The notes beneath the pieces are model-generated. The model saw only the letters and a list, made by a program, of their open reading frames with translations. It searched no databases and was not told where the DNA came from. The translations under genes were made by a program, and so were the position numbers. From assembly GCF_000010805.1 (NCBI RefSeq), contig NC_012522.1, forward strand, positions 992,001-1,056,000: DNA of 64,000 nt. Reading direction: 5' to 3'. Positions 1 through 10,100 of this stretch are shown one piece after another (position 1 is the first letter of the stretch; every line of letters starts with the position of its first letter). This DNA comes from Rhodococcus opacus B4. Its GTDB lineage: Bacteria > Actinomycetota > Actinomycetes > Mycobacteriales > Mycobacteriaceae.

Positions 1-621
1 GTCGTCCTCGAGCTTGCGCCGCAACTGCGCCAGATACACCCGCAGGTAGTGGGTCTCGGTGGCATACGCCGGACCCCACACCTCGCGCAGCAGTTCCTTC
101 TGCCCCACCAGCTTGCCCTTGTTGCGCACCAGCATCTCGAGCATCCCCCACTCGGTCGGTGTCAGGTGCACCTCGGCCCCCGCCCGCCGCACCGTCTTCG
201 CCGCCAGGTCGACGGTGAACGAGTCCGTCTCCACCACAGGCTCGCTCGTGTCGACGGCCGTCGTCGCCCGGCGGGCCGCGGCCCGCACGCGGGCCAGGAA
301 CTCGTCCATCCCGAACGGCTTGGTGACGTAGTCGTCGGCGCCCGCGTCGAGGGCGTCCACCTTGTCCGCGGAATCGGTGCGCGCCGACAGCACGATCACC
401 GGCGCCGGGCACCACCCGCGCAGGCCCGCGAGCACCTCGGTCCCGTCCATGTCGGGCAACCCGAGGTCGAGCACGATCACGTCGGGCGGTCGCTCGGCCG
501 CGGCGCGCAGCGCAGCCGCCCCGGATGCGGCCGTCACGACGTCGTATCCGCGCACACTGAGGTTGATCCGCAGGGCGCGGAGAATCTGCGGTTCGTCGTC
601 GACGACGAGGATTCTCGTCAT
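1..621 (-). CDS. kdpE: KdpE response regulator (3' end cut by window edge)
   Basis: Transcriptional regulator of the KdpDE two-component system that controls the kdp potassium-uptake operon. It begins MTRILVVDDEPQILRALR; the receiver domain shows the acidic pair, the phosphoacceptor region DLGLPDMDG near residue 53, and the KPFGMDEFLARVRAA segment. A winged-helix DNA-binding domain follows and is cut by the window edge, so 207 codons are visible of an expected 225-230. The ATG overlaps the kdpD stop as ATGA, so the two are probably translationally coupled. Family and role are clear; only the C-terminus is missing. Confidence 0.95.
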   Translation of the reverse strand, partial: MTRILVVDDEPQILRALRINLSVRGYDVVTAASGAAALRAAAERPPDVIVLDLGLPDMDGTEVLAGLRGWCPAPVIVLSARTDSADKVDALDAGADDYVTKPFGMDEFLARVRAAARRATTAVDTSEPVVETDSFTVDLAAKTVRRAGAEVHLTPTEWGMLEMLVRNKGKLVGQKELLREVWGPAYATETHYLRVYLAQLRRKLEDD

Positions 622-3170
622 GGTTGCTCCCCTCCCGCGCCGGCCAGTTCCACCACCATCGTCAGCCCACCGCCGGGGGTGTCGGTGGCGCTGATGGTGC
701 CGCCCATCGCGTCGACGAATCCGCGGACGACGGAGAGCCCGAGCCCGACGCCCGTGGTCGTGTCGCGGTCCCCCAGTCGCTGGAACGGGGCGAACATCTC
801 CTCCGCCCGCCCCCGCGGAACTCCCGGCCCCGTGTCGGCGACGGTGACGACGGCGCGGTCGCCGACCGCCGCGGCGCCGACCCGGATCACGGAGTCCTCA
901 CCGTAGCGGAGTGCGTTGTCGATCAGATTCGCGAGCACCCGCTCGAGCAGACCCGAATCCGCCATCGCCGCGACCGTTCCGACGTCGACCTCCACCCGTT
1001 CCCGGGCCCGGGTCCCGGTCCGGCCGCCGATTCCCAGCCCCACCAGCGCCCGGTGCACCACCTCGTCGAGGTAGACGGGCCGCAGCGTCGGGGTCACGAC
1101 TCCCGCCGCGAGGCGGGACGAGTCGAGCAGGTTGCCGACGAGCGAGGTCAGGACGTCGGCCGATTCCTCGATGGTCGCGAGCAGTTCGGCGGTGTCCTCC
1201 GGGGAGAACGCGACGTCGTCGCTGCGCAGGCTGGACGCCGCGGCCTTGACCGCGGCCAGCGGCGTCCGGAGGTCGTGGCTGACGGCGGACAGCAGTGACC
1301 GCCGCAACCGGTCGGCCTCGGCCAGCGCCTGCGCCTGTCCCGCCTCCCGGGTGAGTTCCGTCTGGCGGATCATCCCCACGGCCTGGTTCGCGACGGCGAG
1401 CAGCACGCGGCGGTCCCGGGCGTGCAGTTCACTGCCGCGGAGCGCGAGCGCGTACTCCCCCTCCCCTACCTCGCAGACCGTGTCGGCGTCCTCGACGCGC
1501 TCCGGTGGACGCGGCCCGACCGACCCGACGAGGCCGTGGTCCCGGTGCAGGACACTCACCGACTCCTGACCGTAGGTCTCACGCACCTTCTCGAGCAGCG
1601 TGCCGAGATCGGCCCCCCGCAGCACCGATCCGGCGAACAGCGCCAGCAACTCCGCCTCCTGCGACGCCCGCCTGGCCTCCCGCGAACGCTTGGCGGCCGC
1701 GTCGACCAGCACCGCGACCGCGACGGCGACCACGAGCAGCACGACGGTGGTGATGAAGTTGTCCGGCTCGGCGATGGTGAAGCTCCGCACCGGCGGGGTG
1801 AAGAAGTAGTTGAGGAACAGCCCCGAGATCAGCGCGGAGAACGCTGCGGGGGCGACACCGCCGAGCAGGGAGACGAGCAGCACCACGATGAAGAACAGGG
1901 CGCCCTCGCCGACCAGCCCGAGCCACCGGTCGACGGCCATCATCACCAGCGTCGCCACCGACGGCACGAGAACCGCGGCGACCCAGGCGATCACCGTGCG
2001 GGACCGCGACCCCACCGGCGACAACCGCCTCAGCCGGTGGGATTCGCTGTGCGTGACCATGTGCACGTCGATCGATCCCGACTGGTGCAGCACGCTCGCA
2101 CCGATTCCCTCGTCGAAGATCCGCGCCCACCTCGAGCGCCTCGACGTGCCCAGCACCAACTGGGTGGCGTTCGCGGACCGGGCGAAATCGAGGAGCGTGG
2201 TCGGGACGTCGTCGCCGACGACGCTGTGCAGGCTCGCCCCGATACTCGTGGCGAGCGTCCGCACCTTGCCCATCTCCGGGGCCGAGACGCCGGCGAGGCC
2301 GTCGCCGCGCACCACGTGCACCACGATCAGCTCCGCGCTGGACCTCGACGCGATCCGGCCTGCACGCCGGACGAGTGTCTCCGATTCTGGTCCACCCGTC
2401 ACCGCGACCACCACCCGTTCCCGGGCCTCCCACGTGTCGGTGATCTTGTTCTCCGCACGATATTTCGCGAGGGCGGCATCCACCTGGTCGGCCACCCACA
2501 GCAGGGCGAGTTCGCGGAGTGCGGTGAGGTTCCCCTTCCGGAAATAGTTGCTCAGCGCCGCGTCGACTTTGTCCGCGGCGTAGATGTTGCCGTGGGACAG
2601 CCTGCGGCGCAGAGCCTCCGGCGTGATGTCGACCAGTTCGACCTGGGTGGCGGCGCGCACCACCTCGTCGGGAACCGTTTCCTGCTGCACCACGCCGGTG
2701 ATCCGCTGGACCACGTCGTTGAGGCTTTCGAGGTGCTGGACGTTGAGCGTCGAGAGGACGTCGATCCCCGCGGCGAGGAGTATCTCCACGTCCTGCCAGC
2801 GTTTCTCGTGGACGCTGCCCGGCGTGTTCGTGTGCGCGAGTTCGTCGACGAGGACCAATGCAGGCCTGCGGGCGAGCACCGCATCGACGTCGAGTTCCCG
2901 GCCGAGCGTGCCCCGGTAGGCGATCAGCTTGGGCGGAATCAGTTCGAGGTCGCCGAGCTGCGCCGCCGTGCGGTCGCGGCCGTGGGTCTCCACCACGGCC
3001 GCGACCACGTCGCACCCCCGCTCCCGGCGGCGGTGCGCCTCACCGAGCATCGCGAACGTCTTGCCGACGCCCGGTGCGGCACCGAGGTAGATGCGCAGTT
3101 CACCGCGTCGGTGTTCGACGTCCCGGCGCTCGACGTCCGGTTTGGGACCACTCACCTCGCCATCATCCAC
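618..3170 (-). CDS. kdpD: KdpD sensor histidine kinase
   Basis: Membrane sensor kinase that responds to potassium limitation and phosphorylates KdpE. The 850 residues carry, in order: the KdpD N-terminal domain with a Walker A (GAAPGVGKT, about 29-37) and the DELAHTNTPGS segment; a universal-stress-like domain; a block of about four membrane segments near residues 390-500; a GAF-like region; the HisKA box AVSHDLRTPL with the phosphoacceptor His at about 632; and a HATPase domain with GLGLSVV near the C-terminus. Length matches the family. It overlaps kdpC by 8 bp and kdpE by 4 bp, so it is the sixth gene of a tightly packed operon. Confidence 0.96.
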   Translation of the reverse strand: MDDGEVSGPKPDVERRDVEHRRGELRIYLGAAPGVGKTFAMLGEAHRRRERGCDVVAAVVETHGRDRTAAQLGDLELIPPKLIAYRGTLGRELDVDAVLARRPALVLVDELAHTNTPGSVHEKRWQDVEILLAAGIDVLSTLNVQHLESLNDVVQRITGVVQQETVPDEVVRAATQVELVDITPEALRRRLSHGNIYAADKVDAALSNYFRKGNLTALRELALLWVADQVDAALAKYRAENKITDTWEARERVVVAVTGGPESETLVRRAGRIASRSSAELIVVHVVRGDGLAGVSAPEMGKVRTLATSIGASLHSVVGDDVPTTLLDFARSANATQLVLGTSRRSRWARIFDEGIGASVLHQSGSIDVHMVTHSESHRLRRLSPVGSRSRTVIAWVAAVLVPSVATLVMMAVDRWLGLVGEGALFFIVVLLVSLLGGVAPAAFSALISGLFLNYFFTPPVRSFTIAEPDNFITTVVLLVVAVAVAVLVDAAAKRSREARRASQEAELLALFAGSVLRGADLGTLLEKVRETYGQESVSVLHRDHGLVGSVGPRPPERVEDADTVCEVGEGEYALALRGSELHARDRRVLLAVANQAVGMIRQTELTREAGQAQALAEADRLRRSLLSAVSHDLRTPLAAVKAAASSLRSDDVAFSPEDTAELLATIEESADVLTSLVGNLLDSSRLAAGVVTPTLRPVYLDEVVHRALVGLGIGGRTGTRARERVEVDVGTVAAMADSGLLERVLANLIDNALRYGEDSVIRVGAAAVGDRAVVTVADTGPGVPRGRAEEMFAPFQRLGDRDTTTGVGLGLSVVRGFVDAMGGTISATDTPGGGLTMVVELAGAGGEQP

Positions 3171-3813
3171 CAGCGGCCGGGGCCGTGCACTCAGGTGCGG
3201 TCAGGCCGAGGGCCAGATTCAGTTCGAGGACGTTCACCCGGTCCTCACCGAGGAAACCGAGTTGCCTTCCCTCGGTGTTCTCGTCGACCAGTTGCCGGAC
3301 CCGGGTCTCGCTGAGGCCGTTCTCCGCCGCCACCCTCGGCACCTGCAACGCCGCATACGCGGGGCTGATGTGCGGGTCGATGCCCGAGCCGGATCCGGTG
3401 ACCGCGTCGGCCGGAACGTCCCCGGCGTCCACCCCTTCCCGGGTGGCGATCGCCGCCCGCCGGTCGGCGATGAACGTCGCCAGGATCTCGCTGCTCGGCC
3501 CCTGGTTGGTGGGCAGGGCGGTGGCGGGGTCGCCCGGCGCGAACGGATCCAGTTCGGCCACCGACCCGGTGACGCGGTTGTGGAAGAACGGATCCGGCTC
3601 CCCCGCCGACACCTGCGGGTCGACACCGACCCACCGGCTCCCGACGACGCACCCGGTGGTGTCGCGCACCGGAGACCCCTCGGCCGCTCCGGCGCCGATC
3701 CTGCTCACCCCCCACACGGCGGCGGGATAGAGCACACCGAGGATTGCTGTAAGTGCGAGCAGGACGAGTAGTCCGGCCCAGGTCTGCCGCAACAGACCGA
3801 TGAGAAATCGCAT
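3163..3813 (-). CDS. kdpC: KdpC, potassium-transporting ATPase subunit C
   Basis: Small accessory subunit of the KdpFABC P-type potassium pump, anchored by one N-terminal membrane helix (about residues 10-32) with the rest outside. The protein has 216 residues and shows the family pattern SGSGIDPHISPAYAALQVPR and a C-terminal NVLELNLAL segment. It lies 6 bp downstream of kdpB and overlaps kdpD by 8 bp. Nothing unusual is seen in it. Confidence 0.95.
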   Translation of the reverse strand: MRFLIGLLRQTWAGLLVLLALTAILGVLYPAAVWGVSRIGAGAAEGSPVRDTTGCVVGSRWVGVDPQVSAGEPDPFFHNRVTGSVAELDPFAPGDPATALPTNQGPSSEILATFIADRRAAIATREGVDAGDVPADAVTGSGSGIDPHISPAYAALQVPRVAAENGLSETRVRQLVDENTEGRQLGFLGEDRVNVLELNLALGLTAPECTAPAAGG

Positions 3814-3819
3814 GCGGGA

Positions 3820-5922
3820 TCACCCAATTCCGGGAACGAGACGAACGACGAGGTCGATGAGCCAGATACCGGCGAACGGCGTGATCACGCCGCCGAGGCC
3901 GTAGATCAGGAGGTTGCGGCCCAGCAGCGTGGACGCCGACGACGGACGGTAGCGAACACCTTTCAGCGACAACGGGATCAGCGCGACGATCACGACGGCG
4001 TTGAAGATCACCGCCGACAGGATGGCCGATTCCGGGGTGGCCAGCCGCATGATGTTCAGCGTGTCCAGCTGCGGGTAGATGCCGCTGAACAGGGCGGGGA
4101 GAATCGCGAAGTACTTGGCCAGGTCGTTGGCGAGCGAGAACGTGGTGAGCGCACCGCGCGTGATGAGCAGCTGCTTGCCGATCTCCACCACCTCGATGAG
4201 CTTGGTGGGGTCCGAATCGAGATCCACCATGTTCCCGGCTTCCTTCGCCGCCGACGTGCCGGTGTTCATCGCCACCCCGACATCCGCCTGGGCCAGCGCC
4301 GGGGCGTCGTTGGTGCCGTCCCCGGTCATCGCGACGAGCCGGCCGCCCTCCTGTTCCTGCCGGATCAGCGCGAGCTTGTCCTCGGGTGTCGCCTCGGCCA
4401 TGAAGTCGTCGACTCCGGCCTCGGCCGCGATGGCCTTCGCCGTCAACGGGTTGTCGCCGGTGATCATCACCGTGCGAATCCCCATGGCCCGCAGTTCCGC
4501 GAACCTCTCGGCGATGCCCGGCTTCACCACGTCCGACAGCGCGATCACGCCGAGCACCGTCGCTGCGTCTCCGTTGACGGCGGCGACCACCAACGGTGTT
4601 CCCCCGGCCTGCGCGATCTGGTTCACACTGTCGGTGACGGCGGACGCCGCGTGCCCGCCGAGCGCCTGCACCCAGGTCAGCACGGCGTCGCTCGCGCCCT
4701 TGCGGATCCGGGCGCCGTCGATGTCGAGTCCGCTCATCCGGGTCTGCGCCGTGAACGGCACGAACTCCGCCGCTCGCTCCGCCTCGGACGGTGCCGGGTC
4801 CAACCCGAAGTCCCGGGCGCACAGGTCCACGATGCTGCGCCCCTCGGGGGTGCCGTCCGCGAGACTGGACAACCGTGCGGCCGTAGCCAACTCGATCGCG
4901 GAAACCCCCGGTGCGGGATACACGGCCGTGGCCTGCCGGTTGCCGAACGTGATGGTGCCGGTCTTGTCCATCAGCAGTGTGTCGATGTCGCCCGCGGCCT
5001 CCACCGCCCGCCCCGACATCGCCAGGACGTTCCGCTGCACCAGCCGATCCATCCCGGCGATGCCGATGGCCGACAGCAGCGCCCCGATCGTGGTGGGGAT
5101 CAGGCACACCAGCAGCGCGATCAGCTTGATCGGATCCTGCTCCTGGCCCGCATACAGACCCATCGGACCGATCGCGACGACAGCCAGCAGGAAGATGATC
5201 GTCAGCGACGCCAACAGGATGTTCAGCGCGATTTCGTTCGGCGTCTTCTGCCGCGCCGCCCCCTCCACGAGGGCGATCATCCGATCCACGAACGACTGTC
5301 CGGGGGCCGCGGTGATACGCACGACGATCCGGTCGGACAGCACGGTCGTGCCACCGGTGACGGCGCACCGGTCGCCGCCGGATTCGCGGACGACGGGCGC
5401 CGACTCGCCGGTGATGGCCGACTCGTCCACGGTCGCAATGCCGTCGACGACGTCGCCGTCGCCGGGTATCACCTCCCCCGCCTCGACGACGACCCGGTCA
5501 CCGACGGTCAGGTCGGTACCCGCCACCGACTCCACCCGGCCACTCGCCGTGATCCGGTGGGCGACCGTGTCCTGCTTCACCTTCCGCAGGCTCGCCGCCT
5601 GGGCCTTGCCCCGCCCCTCCGCGACCGACTCGGCCAGATTCGCGAACAGCACGGTGAACCACAGCCAGGCGACGACAGCCCAGGAGAACACCGACGGGTC
5701 GGCGACGGCCATGACGGTGGTGACGACGGAGCCGACGAACACGACGAACATCACCGGGTTGCGGGCGAGGTGCCGGGGGTCGAGTTTGCGCACGGCGCCC
5801 GGTAGCGCCGTCACCAGCTGGGCGGGGCTGAAGATTCCCGCCTTCACTGGCGCCGGGTCGTGGCCGGCCTCGGACGCCGTGGCCGCCTCGTTCTCCGGAC
5901 GACTGGTCACGTTCACACTCAC
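3820..5922 (-). CDS. kdpB: KdpB, potassium-transporting P-type ATPase catalytic subunit
   Basis: ATP-hydrolysing subunit of the Kdp pump. The DKTGTIT phosphorylation motif places the aspartyl-phosphate at about residue 319; the actuator motif ITGESAP, the hinge [14 protein letters not shown] and the [13 protein letters not shown] segment are all present, along with membrane helices at both ends. The start chosen is GTG at 5922, giving 700 residues as usual for KdpB. It overlaps the kdpA stop as GTGA. A longer open frame upstream of this GTG is only a shadow of kdpA. Confidence 0.96.
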   Translation of the reverse strand: MSVNVTSRPENEAATASEAGHDPAPVKAGIFSPAQLVTALPGAVRKLDPRHLARNPVMFVVFVGSVVTTVMAVADPSVFSWAVVAWLWFTVLFANLAESVAEGRGKAQAASLRKVKQDTVAHRITASGRVESVAGTDLTVGDRVVVEAGEVIPGDGDVVDGIATVDESAITGESAPVVRESGGDRCAVTGGTTVLSDRIVVRITAAPGQSFVDRMIALVEGAARQKTPNEIALNILLASLTIIFLLAVVAIGPMGLYAGQEQDPIKLIALLVCLIPTTIGALLSAIGIAGMDRLVQRNVLAMSGRAVEAAGDIDTLLMDKTGTITFGNRQATAVYPAPGVSAIELATAARLSSLADGTPEGRSIVDLCARDFGLDPAPSEAERAAEFVPFTAQTRMSGLDIDGARIRKGASDAVLTWVQALGGHAASAVTDSVNQIAQAGGTPLVVAAVNGDAATVLGVIALSDVVKPGIAERFAELRAMGIRTVMITGDNPLTAKAIAAEAGVDDFMAEATPEDKLALIRQEQEGGRLVAMTGDGTNDAPALAQADVGVAMNTGTSAAKEAGNMVDLDSDPTKLIEVVEIGKQLLITRGALTTFSLANDLAKYFAILPALFSGIYPQLDTLNIMRLATPESAILSAVIFNAVVIVALIPLSLKGVRYRPSSASTLLGRNLLIYGLGGVITPFAGIWLIDLVVRLVPGIG

Positions 5923-7604
5923 TGCAGAGCCTCCGCGATCGGTCCCAGCGCGAGGGCCGGGAAGAATGTCAACGCCGCGACGAGCACGACGGTGCCGGTG
6001 AGGAGCCCGGTGAACATCGGGCCCGCCGTCGGCAGGGTTCCGGTGCCTGCGGCCGTCTTCTTCTGCGACGCCAGGGATCCGGCGAGCGCGAGGACGAAGA
6101 TGATCGGCAGGAACCGGCCGAACAGCATGCACAGGCCGAGAGCGGTCTGGAACCAGTCGCTCGTCACCGTCAGCCCGCCGAACGCACTGCCGTTGTTGTT
6201 CGAGGCCGACGCGAACGCGTACAGCACCTCCGAGAATCCGTGGATGGATCCGGGACTTCCGGGGTCGCCGCTGTTGCCCTGGTAACCGGTGGTCGAGGAC
6301 AGGATCACGGTGATTCCGGTCCCGATCAGGACGAGCGCCGGCATCACCAGCACGGACAGGGCGGCGAGCGTGATCTCCCGCTGCCGCAGCTTCTTGCCGA
6401 GGTATTCGGGTGTGCGGCCGACGAGGAGTCCGCCGACGAAGACAGCGATCAGGGCGAGGACGAGAATTCCGTAGAGCCCGGTGCCGACACCGCCGGGCGC
6501 GATCTCCCCGAGCAGCATGTTGAGCAGGACGGCTCCGCCGCCGAGGGGCGAGAGGCTGTCGTGCGCCGAATTCACCGCGCCCGTGGACGTTCCGGTGGTG
6601 CTCACGGCGAACAGTGCCGTACCGGGGATTCCGAAACGAACCTCCTTGCCCTCCATCATCGCGCCCGCGGCGGTCGCGGCGACACCGCGCCGACCGGACT
6701 CCGCGGCGAGCGTGACCGCGAGGAGCGATCCCCACAGGATGCCCATCACGGCGAGCAGCGTCAGGCCCTGTTTGCGTTCACCGACCATGGTGCCGAACGT
6801 GCGGGTCAGGGACACCGGGATCAGCAGGATCGCGAGGATCTCGACGATGTTGCTGACCGGGGTCGGGTTCTCGAACGGGTGCGCCGAATTGGCGGCGAGG
6901 ATCCCGCCGCCGTTGGTGCCGAGTTCCTTGATCGCTTCCTGCGAGGCGACGGGCGCCAGTGCGTTGGTGACGGAGTTGCCGTCCAGACCGGTGGACGCGA
7001 AACCCGGATGGAAGGACTGGATCACACCCTGGCTCAGCAGGATCAGTGCGATGACGAAGGAGAACGGCAGCAGAATCCGCAGGCTGCCCCGGGTGAGGTC
7101 CACCCAGAAGTTGCCGATCTCACCGCCGCGCGACACCCGGACGAACCCCCGGATCAGCGCCACTGCGACGGCCATGCCCACCGCGGCGGACACGAAGTTC
7201 TGCACGGCGAGCCCGACCGGCTGGGTCAGGTTGCTCATCGTGGTCTCGGGCGCGTACGACTGCCAGTTGGTGTTCGTCACGAACGACACGGCCGTGTTGA
7301 ACGCCACCGCGGGACTGACCCCGGAGAGGTCCCCGGACAGCGGCAGCACTCCCTGGATGCGCTGCAGGGCGTAGAGGAAGAGCACACTCGCCGCGGAGAA
7401 TCCCAGCACGCTGCCCGCGTAGCCGTACCAGGTCTGCTCGGCGTGGGGGTCGATGCGGCACAGGCGGTACAGGACGGATTCGACCCGCAGGTGACGGCGT
7501 GATTCGTACACGCGCGCCATGTAGTCGCCCACCGGCACGTACGCGACCGCGAGTACCGCGAGGACGAAGACGACCTGCAGTCCGGCCGCCAGGGCAGGCG
7601 TCAT
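5919..7604 (-). CDS. kdpA: KdpA, potassium-transporting ATPase potassium-binding subunit
   Basis: Channel-like potassium-binding membrane subunit of KdpFABC, related to the Trk/Ktr/HKT superfamily. The 561 residues contain about ten hydrophobic helices and recognisable pore-loop segments such as [29 protein letters not shown] and [11 protein letters not shown]. Its ATG overlaps the kdpF stop (TGATG) and its stop overlaps the kdpB GTG, so the structural genes are coupled end to end. Confidence 0.96.
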   Translation of the reverse strand: MTPALAAGLQVVFVLAVLAVAYVPVGDYMARVYESRRHLRVESVLYRLCRIDPHAEQTWYGYAGSVLGFSAASVLFLYALQRIQGVLPLSGDLSGVSPAVAFNTAVSFVTNTNWQSYAPETTMSNLTQPVGLAVQNFVSAAVGMAVAVALIRGFVRVSRGGEIGNFWVDLTRGSLRILLPFSFVIALILLSQGVIQSFHPGFASTGLDGNSVTNALAPVASQEAIKELGTNGGGILAANSAHPFENPTPVSNIVEILAILLIPVSLTRTFGTMVGERKQGLTLLAVMGILWGSLLAVTLAAESGRRGVAATAAGAMMEGKEVRFGIPGTALFAVSTTGTSTGAVNSAHDSLSPLGGGAVLLNMLLGEIAPGGVGTGLYGILVLALIAVFVGGLLVGRTPEYLGKKLRQREITLAALSVLVMPALVLIGTGITVILSSTTGYQGNSGDPGSPGSIHGFSEVLYAFASASNNNGSAFGGLTVTSDWFQTALGLCMLFGRFLPIIFVLALAGSLASQKKTAAGTGTLPTAGPMFTGLLTGTVVLVAALTFFPALALGPIAEALQ

Positions 7605-7702
7605 CAGAAGCGCTCCGGGTCGATGAGCGCGATCAGGAGGTACACGACGAGTGCGGCGGCGATCGCGACGAGCGCGACCGCGAGTATTCCGGCGCCCGTC
7701 AT
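7604..7702 (-). CDS. kdpF: KdpF, small subunit of the Kdp pump
   Basis: A 32-residue single-helix membrane peptide that begins [17 protein letters not shown] and ends with the typical KdpF tail ALIDPERF. KdpF stabilises the KdpABC complex. The stop overlaps the kdpA ATG by one base, and its own ATG overlaps the stop of a further small ORF upstream as ATGA. No clear Shine-Dalgarno sequence precedes it, which fits translational coupling. Confidence 0.9.
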   Translation of the reverse strand: MTGAGILAVALVAIAAALVVYLLIALIDPERF

Positions 7703-7791
7703 TTCACGCGTCCGGACTGCAGGGCACGGAGAACGAGCGCGCAACAGGCGAATCCGCCGAGCACGAGCGCGACGTAGGCCACATCGGCCAT
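7699..7791 (-). CDS. 30-residue membrane peptide ahead of kdpF
   Basis: A short ORF that begins [20 protein letters not shown] and ends with a basic tail SGRVK. It has one hydrophobic helix of about 18 residues. The ATG follows a good ribosome site (GAAGAAGGA, 7 nt spacer), and the stop overlaps the kdpF ATG as ATGA. This makes it the first cistron of the kdp operon and possibly the entry point for ribosomes into kdpF. Function is not known to me; similar tiny membrane ORFs ahead of kdp structural genes are remembered from other bacteria but were not searched. Confidence 0.72.
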   Translation of the reverse strand: MADVAYVALVLGGFACCALVLRALQSGRVK

Positions 7792-7831
7792 GTGAGGATC
7801 CTTCTTCGTACTGATCCTGCGGTTCAGCGCA

Positions 7832-7865
7832 GGCATGACACCCCACGGTTGCGGGGTGTCATGCC
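7832..7865. terminator. perfect 13-bp hairpin between the oxidase-like gene and kdp
   Basis: GGCATGACACCCC and its exact reverse complement flank an 8-nt loop. It sits downstream of the minus-strand oxidase-like gene and upstream of the kdp start. No U-run follows on the minus strand. It may terminate the upstream transcript, as many actinobacterial hairpins lack a U-tract, or be a control element in the kdp leader. The sequence does not decide between them. Confidence 0.5.
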
Positions 7866-7943
7866 AGCATCGCGCCGGATCCGGGCGCCAGAGGACTCGC
7901 TGACGAAGCGCTTACGGGACTTCCCCGGCTCTTGACGCTTTCC

Positions 7944-8573
7944 TTACGCGGTCCGGGTCAGCCGCGACACCGACGCGGGCACCGGTGTGCCGGTCGCCAC
8001 CCAGGGCGCCGGGACGGGATCACCGGCGACCGACCGCACGGGGACGACGCCGGCCCAGGCACTGCTCACTTCGGCGGGTTCGCCCGGCGGCGCGTCCCGC
8101 ACCTTGACGGTCCACTGGCCCGGCGTGATCGGGAGGGCGAGGGCCAGCGTTGCGGCGAGTTCCTTGCGCCGGTGTCCCCGGACCTCGCTGCTGCGACCGG
8201 GGATCAGCACGTCCGACAGCGCGTCCAGGGCGCCGGCGGATTCGTCCGCGTTCAGCGTCACGAGGTTGCCGCGGACGACCGCGGAACGGTAGTTGGCGGA
8301 CGAGTCGAACAGCGTGTCCGCGACGACGATTCCGTCGAGCATCGCGACGCACAGCACCGCGGGCGCGCCCGCCGCCACCTGCCGCAGTGCACCGGCACCG
8401 GTGGAACCGTGCAGCAGGATCCTGTCGCCGTCGCGGGCGTACAGCATCGGCACGGCCCAGGGCTGGCCGTCGACGACGGTGGCGAGGGTGCCCATCGGCG
8501 CGGCGTCGAGAACGGCGTCGAGTTGCGCTCGCTCGGTTCGGGCACGGTCCGGGTATCTCTTGATCTTGTCCAC
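7944..8573 (-). CDS. pyridoxamine 5'-phosphate oxidase-family (split-barrel flavin-binding) protein
   Basis: A 209-residue protein with the FMN-binding split-barrel pattern: MGTLATVVDGQPWAVPM near the N-terminus, then LLHGSTGAGALRQVAAGAPAVLCV and the paired strand SANYRSAVVRGN. The family includes PNP oxidases and flavin or F420 reductases; the substrate here is unknown. GTG at 8573 was chosen because GTGAGGA lies just upstream. A GTG at 8615 in the same frame would fall inside the inverted repeat shared with the divergent MocR gene and lacks a ribosome site. Divergence from a PLP-binding MocR regulator suggests a vitamin B6 or amine link, which is inference. Confidence 0.8.
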   Translation of the reverse strand: MDKIKRYPDRARTERAQLDAVLDAAPMGTLATVVDGQPWAVPMLYARDGDRILLHGSTGAGALRQVAAGAPAVLCVAMLDGIVVADTLFDSSANYRSAVVRGNLVTLNADESAGALDALSDVLIPGRSSEVRGHRRKELAATLALALPITPGQWTVKVRDAPPGEPAEVSSAWAGVVPVRSVAGDPVPAPWVATGTPVPASVSRLTRTA

Positions 8574-8608
8574 GAGACCATCCTCACCCGAATGTGGTTC
8601 GGCTTCCA

Positions 8609-8650
8609 GATCCACAATGGGAAATATCGGCAGACCAGTATTGTGGGTCC
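8609..8650. promoter_or_regulatory. inverted repeat in the divergent mocR/oxidase promoter
   Basis: GATCCACAAT at 8609-8618 and ATTGTGGGTC at 8640-8649 form a 10-bp arm pair with one mismatch, separated by 21 bp. The 7-bp core CCACAAT/ATTGTGG is perfect. It lies between the divergent starts at 8573 and 8651 and is the obvious candidate for the MocR regulator's own binding site. This is an inference from position and symmetry. Confidence 0.55.
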
Positions 8651-10099
8651 ATGCCCCGGATCAGCCCCGAACTGCACCTGACGTTGCGGCTCCCCGACAC
8701 CGACGCACCGCTTCGGCACCGCATCGCGGAGTCGATTCTCGACGAGATCCGAGGGGGCCGCCTCCGGCCCGGCGACCCGCTGCCCTCAACACGGGCGCTG
8801 GCCCACCACCTGACGGTCGCGCGGGCGTCGGTGGTCGACGCGTACGACGAACTCTGCTCCTCCGGATACGCGAACGCCCGCGCCGGTTCCGGCACCCGGA
8901 TCGCACCGGGCGCCGACGTGGCGGCCCGCGCCCACGTCGCCTCGCACCCGGTCACACGCAGGTCGGAGCGGGTACCGCCGCACGCCCCCGCGAACCCGGA
9001 GGCCCTGTGGGATCTCACCCCGGGTCACCCCGACCCCGGCCTGATCTCCACCGCCGACTGGCGCCGGGCGTGGCGGTCGGCCGCGGCCGCCCCGGTGACG
9101 TCCGATGTTCCCGGCCCCGACGGGCACCCGGAGTTGCGGCGCGCCCTCGCGGGGCATCTGCGCCGCACCCGGGGGATCGCGGCGCGGCCCGACGAACTCG
9201 TCGTCGTTCCGGGAGTGGGCTCCGCGCTCCGGACCCTCGTCGCCGCGGCCGGGCTGATCGGCCGCGACGTGGTGTTCGAGGAGCCCGGCTACACCCGGGC
9301 CCGCCTGGTTCTGGGGGCCGCGGACGCGCGGACACGCCACGTGCCCGTGGACGACGACGGCCTCGATCCCGCACTGCTGCGCGGCACCGACGCGGCGGCC
9401 TACTGCACGCCGGCCCATCAGTATCCGATGGGTGCCCGGATGCCGGTGGGCCGCAGGGCCCGGCTCGTCGCCGACGCCGCGGCGTCCGGAACGCTGATCA
9501 TCGAGGACGACTACGACGGCGAGTTCCGCTACGACGTCTCGGCGTTGCCTGCCCTGCGCAGCATCGACCGCGGCTCCGAGTGCGTGGCCTACGTGGGCAC
9601 CGCATCGAAGATCCTGACTCCCGCGATCCGGGTGGCGTGGGTGATCGCCCCTCCGGCGCTGCGGCCGGGGATCGTCCGGGCGCTGGACACGACGGGTGAG
9701 GCCTGCTGCGCGATCACGGCGCTCGCGCTGGCGCATTTCATCGACTCCGGTGCGCTGTCGCGGCACCTCGCCCGCGCCTCCCGCACGTACGCGGCCCGCC
9801 GGTCGGCGTTCGTCGCCGCCCTGCAGCAGCAGCTGTCGGCGGTGAGCACGGACGGAGTCGGAATCGCCGGCATCGAAGCCGGTCTCCACGTCGTCCTGAC
9901 GCTGCCGCGCTCGGTCGACGACGTCGCCCTCTCCGCAGACCTGCAGGACCACGGGGTGACGGTGCCGAGCCTCGCCGACTACCGCACCACATCGAGCGGA
10001 CCCCGGGGACTGGTCTGCGGTTACGCCCGGCTGCCCGAGTCCCAGGCCAGCGGGGCCGCCGGAGCGATCGGGGAGGTGGTCCGCCGGCACCTTCGCTGA
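8651..10099 (+). CDS. MocR-type (GntR/aminotransferase fusion) transcriptional regulator
   Basis: A 482-residue regulator. The N-terminal GntR winged helix (about 1-75) shows LRHRIAESILDEIRGGRLRPG and LPSTRALAHHLTVARASVV. It is joined to a fold-type I aminotransferase domain with the PLP-lysine segment GTASKILTPAIRVAW and the IIEDDYDGEFRYD aspartate region. MocR proteins use PLP or its adducts as effectors and often control vitamin B6 or GABA genes. ATG at 8651 fits the domain start. The divergent neighbour is a PNP oxidase-family gene, the likely target. Confidence 0.9.
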   Translation: MPRISPELHLTLRLPDTDAPLRHRIAESILDEIRGGRLRPGDPLPSTRALAHHLTVARASVVDAYDELCSSGYANARAGSGTRIAPGADVAARAHVASHPVTRRSERVPPHAPANPEALWDLTPGHPDPGLISTADWRRAWRSAAAAPVTSDVPGPDGHPELRRALAGHLRRTRGIAARPDELVVVPGVGSALRTLVAAAGLIGRDVVFEEPGYTRARLVLGAADARTRHVPVDDDGLDPALLRGTDAAAYCTPAHQYPMGARMPVGRRARLVADAAASGTLIIEDDYDGEFRYDVSALPALRSIDRGSECVAYVGTASKILTPAIRVAWVIAPPALRPGIVRALDTTGEACCAITALALAHFIDSGALSRHLARASRTYAARRSAFVAALQQQLSAVSTDGVGIAGIEAGLHVVLTLPRSVDDVALSADLQDHGVTVPSLADYRTTSSGPRGLVCGYARLPESQASGAAGAIGEVVRRHLR

Positions 10100-10100
10100 T

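Noticed and set aside
1422..3314. Long plus-strand ORF of 630 codons opposite kdpD
   Set aside because: Its product is rich in Arg, His, Asp and Gly with no recognisable domain. It is the high-GC antisense shadow of kdpD, which has full family support.
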